From: DATEVL01 sp035281845
Lineage (GTDB): Bacteria; Chloroflexota; Anaerolineae; Anaerolineales; E44-bin32
Assembly: GCA_035281845.1 (NCBI GenBank)
Contig: DATEVL010000039.1
Coordinates: 1 to 5,193, forward strand
Length of the DNA stretch: 5,193 nt
Direction: 5' to 3'
Positions 1 through 4,789 of this stretch are shown piece by piece (position 1 is the stretch's first letter; every line of letters starts with the position of its first letter). Below the pieces are notes generated by a model that searched no databases, was not told the origin of the DNA, and was given only the letters and a program-made list of their open reading frames with translations. A program made the translations under genes and the position numbers.

Positions 1-12
1 ATGGCGATTGTG

Positions 13-45
13 AGAAACCGGGTTTCTTTCAGAAACCCGGTTTCT
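13..45. repeat. Doubly symmetric palindromic repeat (2 x 15 bp, 3-nt loop)
   Basis: AGAAACCGGGTTTCT (13-27) is followed after TTC by its exact reverse complement AGAAACCCGGTTTCT (31-45), so a 15-bp perfect stem with a 3-nt loop can form. Each arm is also a palindrome in itself (AGAAACC-G-GGTTTCT), so each can form its own small hairpin and the two arms are near-direct repeats. No T-run follows on either strand, so it is not a classical terminator. It resembles small dispersed palindromes found in many copies in some bacterial genomes; copy number cannot be judged from this window. It lies immediately upstream of the putative tRNA-Phe promoter. Confidence 0.8.
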
Positions 46-49
46 AATG

Positions 50-55
50 TAAAAT
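50..55 (+). promoter_or_regulatory. Putative -10 box of tRNA-Phe promoter
   Basis: TAAAAT at 50-55 matches the sigma70 -10 consensus in 5 of 6 positions and lies 12 nt before the tRNA 5' end, which allows a start near 62 and a very short leader. A -35 box at the right distance would fall at about 26-32, inside the palindromic repeat, where the match is poor (TTTCAG or CTTTCA). The call rests mostly on the -10 box and its position. Confidence 0.45.
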
Positions 56-67
56 GCGCTGCGCCCC

Positions 68-140
68 GCCGAGATAGCTCAGTTGGTAGAGCACGCGACT
101 GAAAATCGCGGTGTCGCCAGTTCGATTCTGGCTCTCGGCA
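68..140 (+). tRNA. tRNA-Phe (anticodon GAA)
   Basis: A complete 73-nt cloverleaf can be drawn. The acceptor stem is GCCGAGA (68-74) with TCTCGGC (133-139), and the discriminator is A140. The D-stem is GCTC/GAGC, the anticodon stem CGCGA/TCGCG with loop CTGAAAA and anticodon GAA at 101-103, and the T-stem GCCAG/CTGGC with loop TTCGATT. All stems are perfectly paired. The 3' CCA is not encoded, so the CCA-adding enzyme must supply it. It stands alone, with its own short leader and a strong hairpin terminator 23 nt downstream. Confidence 0.97.
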
Positions 141-162
141 CTTCACCGAGTCCTCAAACGCG

Positions 163-192
163 GAACACCCCCGGTGGGGGTGTTCTGGTTTT
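163..192 (+). terminator. Intrinsic terminator after tRNA-Phe, possibly bidirectional
   Basis: A perfect 10-bp stem, GAACACCCCC (163-172) with GGGGGTGTTC (176-185), has a GGT loop and is followed by TGGTTTT (186-192). This is a rho-independent terminator for the plus-strand tRNA-Phe transcript. It lies between tRNA-Phe and the convergently transcribed methyltransferase gene, whose stop codon is about 50 nt away. On the minus strand the stem is followed by CGCGTTTG, a weaker U-tract, so a second role for the methyltransferase transcript is possible but less certain. Confidence 0.85.
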
Positions 193-235
193 CCGAGAGC
201 TGTAGCAACGAAATGGATGAAGGTTGCCTTCGATG

Positions 236-1438
236 TCAGGCCGTCTTTTGGCGCGAAGACCGGCTGGGTCGGGGCGGCTTCGCCTTCGGGGGAGCGCTGA
301 GGTCCCTCAAGTACTCCTGTCGCAGCGTGTCGAGGGGAAGCAGTTGGTCGCTGCGGTCGGCGAAGTACCAATGGTCCCATCCGTTGCAGGGACTTCCGTT
401 GGACAACTTCTTCCCCAATTGATGGATCGACCCAACCTCCTGGCCAAGTCGGAGGCGTCCGTCAGAGCGCAGGCGCGCCGCCCGGCGTCGGTCTCGCCGG
501 AAGAAGAGGGGTTGGCCGACAGAAAGGCGACCGTTGGCAATCAATTCGCCGACCGATACTCTCGGACGAGGCGGACTCTCCCCCGCCTCAAACAGTTCGG
601 GGTCGTCGGCCGCCGGCTCGGTGCGGGACAGGCGTTCTCGTGCCACCGCAACGTAGGAGGCTTCACGCTCAATCCCGATCCAATGACGCCGAAGGCGCTT
701 GGCCACGGCACCGGTGGTCCCCGTTCCGAAGAACGGGTCGAGCACGATGTCCCCCGGGCGTGACGAGGCAAGCAGTACCCGCGCCAGCAGCGCCTCCGGT
801 TTCTGGGTCGGATGAGCCCGTTCTCCACCTTCGGCGCGTAATCGCTCGCCCCCACCGCAAACCGGCAGCACCCAATCGCTGCGCATCTGCAGATCATCGT
901 TCCACGCCCGCATCGCCTTGTGATTGAAGAAGTACTTCGCGCCGCGCGAAGTGCTGGCCCATATCAGAGTCTCGTGGGCATTGGTGAAGCGAACTCCTCG
1001 GAAGTTCGGCATCGGGTTCGTCTTGACCCAGATGACGTCGTTCAAGACCCAATAACCCAGGTCCTGGAGAATCGCCCCGACCCGGTAGATATTGTGGTAC
1101 GTACCGATGACCCACAGCGACCCGCTCGGTTTCAGGACGCGTCGGCAAGCGTTCAGCCAACTTCGGGTGAACGCGTCGTACTCGGCAAAGCTGGCGAAGT
1201 GATCCCAGGCCTCGTCGACGCCGTCGACCCGAGTCTGGTTGGGGCGCCACAGTTCCTTCGACAACTGGAGGTTGTAGGGTGGATCGGCGAAGACCAGGTC
1301 GATGCAGCCTTCCGGGAAGCCAGCCAGCAGCTGGAGGCAGTCCCCGTGAAGCACCTGATCGAGCGGCAGGCTGGATGACGAGGTTGCGGTGACACCTCTC
1401 GGTTGCCGTCGGGCGGCGGACGCGGGACGATTCACCAC
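236..1438 (-). CDS. CcrM/M.HinfI-type adenine-specific DNA methyltransferase
   Basis: This 400-aa protein transfers a methyl group from S-adenosylmethionine to adenine N6 in DNA. The order of motifs is that of the beta class: DPPY at residues 52-55 (catalytic), a target-recognition segment, HPTQKP at 209-214, and the AdoMet-binding FGTG at 237-240. Stretches such as WVIGTYHNI, NPMPNF, NAHETLIWAS and QMRSDW match the CcrM/HinfI family. Residues about 291-380 (GSIHQLG, NGSPCNGWDHW, LPLDTLRQ) form the C-terminal domain typical of CcrM, so GANTC is the likely target by homology. At 400 aa it is longer than CcrM (about 358 aa), with an Arg/Ser-rich N-terminal extension of about 20 residues and a basic Pro/Lys/Arg tail. 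The start is GTG at 1438, with GTG at 1435 as an alternative; GGGGA about 6 nt upstream may serve as ribosome binding site. It starts 3 nt after the stop of the membrane protein gene, which suggests translational coupling. No restriction enzyme is adjacent. Confidence 0.95.
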   Translation of the reverse strand: MVNRPASAARRQPRGVTATSSSSLPLDQVLHGDCLQLLAGFPEGCIDLVFADPPYNLQLSKELWRPNQTRVDGVDEAWDHFASFAEYDAFTRSWLNACRRVLKPSGSLWVIGTYHNIYRVGAILQDLGYWVLNDVIWVKTNPMPNFRGVRFTNAHETLIWASTSRGAKYFFNHKAMRAWNDDLQMRSDWVLPVCGGGERLRAEGGERAHPTQKPEALLARVLLASSRPGDIVLDPFFGTGTTGAVAKRLRRHWIGIEREASYVAVARERLSRTEPAADDPELFEAGESPPRPRVSVGELIANGRLSVGQPLFFRRDRRRAARLRSDGRLRLGQEVGSIHQLGKKLSNGSPCNGWDHWYFADRSDQLLPLDTLRQEYLRDLSAPPKAKPPRPSRSSRQKTA

Positions 1439-1441
1439 GGA

Positions 1442-1837
1442 CTATTCCCCACACGGTCCGACGGAGGACCAGCCGGACGGGCTTCGTTCGTAGCACTCGC
1501 AGTAATCCGTGTCCGCCGAAGGGTCGCTCGGGCCGAGGAATACGAAGCGGACCTTCGTCAGCGCGCAGACCTCCTGATCCGTCGCGCCAGGCAGCGGCCG
1601 GGTCGTCGAGAGCCCGAGCCCACCCCTTTCGGCTTCCCGCAAGAGCCAGAGGCGCGTGACGCGAAACGGCTCGGGAGAATAGGCCAGCTCACCGCGGTCG
1701 TTGATCCACAGGGCGAGGAAGAAAGCGCCGGCGCACAGGACCCCGACCAGGATGCTCAGCAGGCAACCGACAGCCGGCGTGAAGGGAAGGCGGTCGTCTG
1801 CCGTCGATGGCGTCGGCTGGGCCTGCTTCTCCTCCAT
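1442..1837 (-). CDS. Small single-pass membrane protein of unknown function
   Basis: I do not recognise a named family. The 131-aa protein has a polar N-terminus (MEEKQAQPTPSTADDR), one clear hydrophobic segment at residues about 22-45 (VGCLLSILVGVLCAGAFFLA), and a C-terminal domain of about 85 residues. That domain carries four cysteines (C91, C113, C115, C129) in the pattern EVCALTKVRF...DYCECYER...GPCGE. If exported, they could form disulfides. The start is placed at ATG 1837. The open frame continues upstream to a TTG at 1873, but that overlaps the best promoter, and the added residues look non-conserved. It is the first gene of a probable two-gene operon, ending 3 nt before the methyltransferase start. 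Whether the two proteins work together is unknown; the pairing may be only positional. Confidence 0.75.
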   Translation of the reverse strand: MEEKQAQPTPSTADDRLPFTPAVGCLLSILVGVLCAGAFFLALWINDRGELAYSPEPFRVTRLWLLREAERGGLGLSTTRPLPGATDQEVCALTKVRFVFLGPSDPSADTDYCECYERSPSGWSSVGPCGE

Positions 1838-1844
1838 GGTCCCA

Positions 1845-1873
1845 AGTGTAGCCAGGTTGTCAAGCCGGGACAA
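1845..1873 (-). promoter_or_regulatory. Putative promoter of the membrane protein-methyltransferase operon
   Basis: Read on the minus strand, TTGTCC (1873-1868) and TACACT (1850-1845) match the -35 and -10 consensus in 4 of 6 positions each, with an optimal 17-nt spacer. Only 7 nt (TGGGACC) separate the -10 box from the ATG at 1837, so transcription would begin at or next to the start codon and give a leaderless or nearly leaderless mRNA. No GANTC site lies between about 1236 and 2035, so direct control of this promoter by the encoded methylase is not suggested. Confidence 0.4.
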
Positions 1874-1890
1874 CGGGTCTACAGAGCAAG

Positions 1891-1939
1891 TAGCCGCCGG
1901 TGGGCTGGCGGCTAGTGAAGGGCGCGACCAAAACGCGCC
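1891..1939 (-). terminator. Tandem hairpins downstream of the lipoprotein gene
   Basis: Two compact stem-loops lie between the lipoprotein stop and the next gene's promoter. The first pairs GGCGCG (1921-1926) with CGCGCC (1934-1939) around a 7-nt loop and touches the stop codon at 1939-1941. The second pairs TAGCCGCC (1891-1898) perfectly with GGCGGCTA (1907-1914) around an 8-nt loop. Neither is followed by a U-tract, so a classical intrinsic terminator is not shown. They may act as U-less terminators, or protect the 3' end of the lipoprotein mRNA. Confidence 0.45.
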
Positions 1940-2622
1940 TACGGCCGGAGGACGACGAAGTTGTCGAAGAGGATGTCGGTTCCTGTTTCGGAGAACGTTC
2001 CGGCAATGAGCCCGACGTCGCCTGTGGCGAAGGCGGAGTCATTGGTGGAATAGACCAGTTGCCCATTGGCGTAGATCGACAGCTCGTCCCCAATGCAGTC
2101 GGCGCGAATTCGGTTGCTGGCGTCGCCCTGATGGACGGCGTCCGTCGCGGGCCAGCCATCCGTCCCCAGGGTTTCTCGGACGCCATCGGCGACCTTGGTG
2201 ATCGAGTAATAGCCGTCGCTGCTGACCAGGAATCCGTAGAAGTTGTCGACGTCCTGGTAGCGGCAGATGACACCGAAGTCGTTGTCGTCTGGCCCGCCGA
2301 CTTTCGTCGCGTCCACTTCCACCCGAACGTCGCCAAAGGAAAGTCCAGGGTTCGCCCAGTAGTCGCGATCGGCCTGGCCGACGAAGATACGGTAGGCGCC
2401 ATGGGCATAGTTGGTGACGCCTTCTTCGGCCTCGACCTGGTCCCATCCACTCGAGGTGTCGGAGAAATCGTCCTGGAAGAGGACGCCCTGTCCCAGGCCC
2501 GACTCGATGACGGGGTCAACTTCGCTGCCATCGATATCGGGGCCGGAAACCAACGAACAGGCGAGGGACAGGACGAGCAGAGGCGCAGCGAACAGGGCAA
2601 ACGTGCGCAGGGGTTTAGCCAT
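1939..2622 (-). CDS. Predicted lipoprotein with LamG/DUF1080-like sandwich domain
   Basis: The 227-aa protein is probably exported and lipid-anchored. It has a basic start (MAKPLR), a hydrophobic core, and LSLAC with the candidate lipidated Cys at residue 22. The box is slightly atypical, because the residue three before Cys is Ser. An acidic linker (about 27-45) follows, then one domain over about 48-226 that resembles concanavalin-like or DUF1080-type beta-sandwiches: LFQDDFSDTSSGW, VRVEVDATKVGGPDDNDFGVICRYQD, NFYGFLVSSDGYYSI, NRIRADCIGDELSIYANGQ, GDVGLIAGTF and LFDNFVVLRP. Such domains are often linked to carbohydrate binding, but no catalytic residues can be identified, so the ligand is unknown. 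The ATG at 2622 is preferred because AGGAG (2631-2627) lies 4 nt upstream and a signal sequence begins there; the frame is open further upstream only because it runs through antisense tRNA-Gly. It appears monocistronic and is divergent from the tRNA-Gly gene. Confidence 0.9.
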   Translation of the reverse strand: MAKPLRTFALFAAPLLVLSLACSLVSGPDIDGSEVDPVIESGLGQGVLFQDDFSDTSSGWDQVEAEEGVTNYAHGAYRIFVGQADRDYWANPGLSFGDVRVEVDATKVGGPDDNDFGVICRYQDVDNFYGFLVSSDGYYSITKVADGVRETLGTDGWPATDAVHQGDASNRIRADCIGDELSIYANGQLVYSTNDSAFATGDVGLIAGTFSETGTDILFDNFVVLRP

Positions 2623-2626
2623 GGGT

Positions 2627-2631
2627 CTCCT
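2627..2631 (-). promoter_or_regulatory. Ribosome binding site of the lipoprotein gene
   Basis: On the minus strand AGGAG lies 4 nt before the ATG at 2622. It decides the start, since the open frame continues upstream to 2877 without any comparable site and without protein-like sequence. Confidence 0.75.
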
Positions 2632-2773
2632 AAGGCAGACGGTGCCGGTCGGGGGCCAGGCCGGCGGGCGGACGACTGCCAGATTTAATGAGGAGGAAGT
2701 GTATCCGGAAAGGCACGAATAGGAAGGCGAACCGAGGTACCAACAGGGACACGGGTCCTTCGGCCGGGGTTCC

Positions 2774-2802
2774 TTGACGGCCGCTAGTGGCCAGGGTATC
2801 CT
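2774..2802 (+). promoter_or_regulatory. sigma70-like promoter of the tRNA-Gly/tRNA-Cys unit
   Basis: TTGACG (2774-2779, 5 of 6 to consensus) and TATCCT (2797-2802, 4 of 6) are separated by exactly 17 nt. A start near 2809 would leave a leader of about 5 nt before the tRNA-Gly 5' end at 2814. The spacer holds a near-perfect palindrome, GGCCGCTAGTGGCC (2779-2792). Confidence 0.75.
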
Positions 2803-2813
2803 TGAAAGAACTC

Positions 2814-2885
<72 letters not shown>

Positions 2886-2892
2886 CTGGAAA

Positions 2893-2978
2893 AGCTGTCA
2901 GCCTTCAGCTTTCAGCAATCAGCCAGAACGCCCCAGCCGAGGGTATTGCTGATAGCTGACGGCGGAAGGCTGACGGCT
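2893..2978. repeat. Long imperfect inverted repeat made of TCAGCNN heptads
   Basis: The left arm 2893-2923 and the right arm 2948-2978 (31 nt each) are reverse complements at 26 of 31 positions, and two of the mismatches would be G-U pairs in RNA. They are separated by 24 nt. Each arm has a 7-nt period: the left arm contains TCAGCCT, TCAGCTT, TCAGCAA and TCAGCCA in tandem, and the right arm contains GCTGATA, GCTGACG, GCGGAAG and GCTGACG. It fills almost all of the tRNA-Gly to tRNA-Cys spacer, and a single transcript of both tRNAs would fold there into a long hairpin. It looks like a dispersed intergenic repeat rather than a gene. Confidence 0.8.
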
Positions 2979-2983
2979 ATTTC

Positions 2984-3055
2984 GGCGACGTAGCCAAGTG
3001 GTAAGGCAAGGGTCTGCAAAACCCTCATTCGTGGGTTCAAGTCCCACCGTCGCCT
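2984..3055 (+). tRNA. tRNA-Cys (anticodon GCA)
   Basis: A complete 72-nt cloverleaf can be drawn. The acceptor is GGCGACG (2984-2990) with CGTCGCC (3048-3054), and the discriminator is T3055, as expected for tRNA-Cys. The D-stem is GCC/GGC, the anticodon stem AGGGT/ACCCT with loop CTGCAAA and anticodon GCA at 3016-3018, and the T-stem GTGGG/CCCAC with loop TTCAAGT. CCA is not encoded. No promoter with proper spacing is seen directly upstream, so it is probably transcribed from the tRNA-Gly promoter. Confidence 0.97.
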
Positions 3056-3074
3056 CCTGAATCTCTGAGTCTTT

Positions 3075-3158
3075 ATTCGTGGGTTTCCCTCGCGGAGCCT
3101 GCCCTGAGACGACTCGAAGGGCTCGGGACTTCGTCGTGCAGCACCCCACCCTCGCCTC
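3075..3158 (+). repeat. Broken partial copy of the tRNA-Cys T-arm and acceptor end
   Basis: ATTCGTGGGTT at 3075-3085 is an exact copy of tRNA-Cys positions 3027-3037 (variable loop end and 5' half of the T-arm). After 58 unrelated nucleotides, CCCCACCCTCGCCTC at 3144-3158 matches tRNA-Cys 3042-3056 (3' half of the T-arm, acceptor, discriminator) at 13 of 15 positions. The pieces are in the same order and orientation as in the gene, so this appears to be a duplicated 3' tRNA fragment interrupted in the T-loop. The 11-nt match is unlikely by chance at this distance; the second match alone would be weak. Confidence 0.55.
3095..3124. repeat. Palindromic GAGCCTGCCCTGAG-type element
   Basis: GAGCC (3095-3099) pairs with GGCTC (3120-3124) and GAG (3106-3108) pairs with CTC (3113-3115), giving an interrupted hairpin. 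The core CCTGCCCTGAG...TCGAAGGG resembles a short interspersed palindrome that I recall from intergenic regions of several unrelated bacteria; this is from memory and needs a search. It lies inside the sequence that splits the partial tRNA-Cys copy. Confidence 0.5.
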
Positions 3159-3550
3159 TTCAGAATAGCGGTCAAAAACCAGTCCCCGGGGCCGTCGAAC
3201 GTGGCCGGACGCTTCCCGATACCACTGGCTTGATCGGGCTCAACGGGCCAATCGCTGCGACGGCAGAGATCGTGATCGCCGCGCGCGAGAGGAGCAGGCC
3301 CGCTTTACCTGTCGCTCCGCGGCACGATGGGCGTGCCCGGCGCCACCGAGCGGGTCGCACGCGCGCCGCAAGCCGATGGCCTTTGGGCCGCGGGGGGGGC
3401 CGTCATCATACCTTTCTTGATCCGTTTTGAGGTAGGATTCTGCAGGTTGCTCCACTTCCCTGTGCCCAGATGCCGCCGACAACGCGCCATGGGTCCTGGT
3501 GGGGAGACCCTCGGTTTGACCCGTCGTCGCATCGACCTCCGGCAACCGAA
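3159..3550. other. Intergenic region of about 390 bp without a convincing gene
   Basis: All six frames contain only short open stretches of low-complexity, Arg/Ala/Pro-rich translation with no recognisable domain or ribosome binding site, as expected by chance at this GC content. The region contains a run of eight G (3392-3399) and presumably the promoter and leader of the histidine kinase gene. TAGGAT (3433-3438) is a possible -10 box, but no -35 box is well placed for it. I see no RNA gene or riboswitch. Confidence 0.6.
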
Positions 3551-4789
3551 ATGAAACCTATGCGTGGTCCCCGAGCCCATGGGGAAATCGATGAGAAGCC
3601 GGTTCGGGCGCAGGTTGAGCCCGAGGCCCTTGCGACTCAGGGCACGCGTGTCCTATTGTCGGCTTTCGAGTTCAGCCAGGAAATCGTCGCCGAGCTCGAC
3701 TTGGCCCAGTTGATCCAGTCGGTCACCGACCGCGCCCTCGCCCTGACGAGTGCCAAGGGCGCCGCCCTGTGCCTGTTGGAAGACGACGGCCTCCACCTGC
3801 GGCTCGCCGCGACGAGCGGAGAGTGCCGGCCGAGCGGAGACAGCCTACCGTACCAGTCCATGGTGCCCGCCGGCCGCGTGATTGGGGGAGGCGAGACCGT
3901 TGTCGTCGATGCTGCGTGCGCGTTGTGCGGTTTCCAGCGGGCCCACGTCCCCGGGCTGTGCGCCGCGGCGCCTCTGAGAACCGGCGAGATCACCCTCGGC
4001 GCGCTGTGCGTCGTGCGCGGCGACAGGCGTGCTTTCAATACGGACGAGACGCTGGCCCTCACCCTGCTGGCGAACTCGGCCGCGATTGCGATCTCGAACG
4101 CACGCCTGTCCGAGGCCGGGCGCGCTCAGGCGAAGAGGGCCGCGGCGCTAGCCGAACGCGAACTCTTGGCGGCCGAACTCCACGACGAGCTGGCGCAAAC
4201 GCTGAGCTTCCTCGGACTTAAGATCGAACGTTCCCTTCAACAGCTCGACGAGGGACGCGCCGCAGACGTTGTCAGCGAACTGGCGGCGATGCAGACTGCC
4301 GTCGCCTCGGCCTTCGCCCAGGTTCGCGCCGCCCTCACCGGGCTGCGCGAGCCCGAGCCGCACACGACTAATCTGCGCCAACGGCTCGCCGACGGCCTCA
4401 AGGATTTCCGCCGCGATTGCGACATCCCGGCGGAGCTGGTGATCGGCGACGAGTCGGCGCTGGCTATGACGGCTCTGGCACAAGCGCAGGCGGTCGCCAT
4501 CGTGCGCGAGGCCCTGGCCAACGCCCGCCGCCACGCCGGCGCCCGGCAGGTCCGCGTCGTGGTTGGCCGCCAGGACGGCCAGGCCCGGATCGCCGTCGAG
4601 GACGACGGGCGCGGCTTCGAAACCGGATCCGTCGCCGGAGACCATCACCTCGGTCTGGCGATCATGCGCGCCCGAGCCGAGAGGCTCGGCGGCCGGCTCA
4701 GCATCGAATCGAGCCCGGGCGCCGGGACGCGCGTCACCGCCTGCCTGCCCCTGATCCCTCTGGACGATAAGGAAGGAGAGGCGGCGTGA
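3551..4789 (+). CDS. GAF-domain sensor histidine kinase, NarX/HisKA_3 type
   Basis: In response to a signal, this 412-aa kinase autophosphorylates on His and should pass the phosphate to the regulator encoded next to it. No membrane segment is present, so it acts in the cytoplasm. Residues about 35-183 form a GAF sensor domain (FEFSQEIVAELDLAQLIQ...GALCVV...LLANSAAIAISNARL). A linking helix leads into the HisKA_3 dimerisation domain with ELHDELAQ and phosphoacceptor H211. The HATPase domain has the N-box REALANARRHAGA (N324), the G1 box DDGRGF (351-356) and the G2 region HHLGLAIMRARAERLGG (365-381). The GAF domain has six cysteines (C74, C92, C123, C126, C137, C153), including ACALCGF, which may bind a redox cofactor. 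The start is uncertain: ATG 3551 is chosen because the frame from ATG 3470 adds 27 unconserved residues, and ATG 3560 is also possible; none has a good ribosome binding site. Confidence 0.92.
   Translation: MKPMRGPRAHGEIDEKPVRAQVEPEALATQGTRVLLSAFEFSQEIVAELDLAQLIQSVTDRALALTSAKGAALCLLEDDGLHLRLAATSGECRPSGDSLPYQSMVPAGRVIGGGETVVVDAACALCGFQRAHVPGLCAAAPLRTGEITLGALCVVRGDRRAFNTDETLALTLLANSAAIAISNARLSEAGRAQAKRAAALAERELLAAELHDELAQTLSFLGLKIERSLQQLDEGRAADVVSELAAMQTAVASAFAQVRAALTGLREPEPHTTNLRQRLADGLKDFRRDCDIPAELVIGDESALAMTALAQAQAVAIVREALANARRHAGARQVRVVVGRQDGQARIAVEDDGRGFETGSVAGDHHLGLAIMRARAERLGGRLSIESSPGAGTRVTACLPLIPLDDKEGEAA
4773..4778 (+). promoter_or_regulatory. Ribosome binding site of the response regulator
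   Basis: AAGGAG lies inside the end of the kinase gene, 7 nt before the GTG at 4786. It supports this GTG as the start of the regulator, which is otherwise easy to miss because no ATG is present. Confidence 0.85.

Noticed and set aside
1236..2035. CcrM-like autoregulation of the methylase operon through GANTC sites in its promoter
   Set aside because: No GANTC site was found by eye in or near the predicted promoter.
1900..2688. Plus-strand 262-aa open frame opposite the lipoprotein gene
   Set aside because: It is a long shadow frame in GC-rich DNA. The minus-strand frame has a clear signal sequence, ribosome binding site and domain, and this frame has none.
2893..2978. CRISPR array
   Set aside because: The 7-nt heptads and one inverted pair do not give 25-40-nt direct repeats with unique spacers.
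2912..3175. Minus-strand open frames of 76-87 aa (WDLNPRMRVLQTLALPLGYVAE)
   Set aside because: They are antisense translations of tRNA-Cys, the heptad repeat and the split tRNA fragment.
3491..3521. Alternative hairpins GGGTC/GACCC upstream of the kinase start as an attenuator
   Set aside because: The stems are only 5 bp with a 10-nt or longer loop, and no terminator or leader peptide is visible.
3240..3545. Minus-strand 101-aa and overlapping plus-strand frames upstream of the kinase
   Set aside because: Translations are Arg/Ala/Pro-rich with no domain, no ribosome binding site and frames on both strands; consistent with chance.
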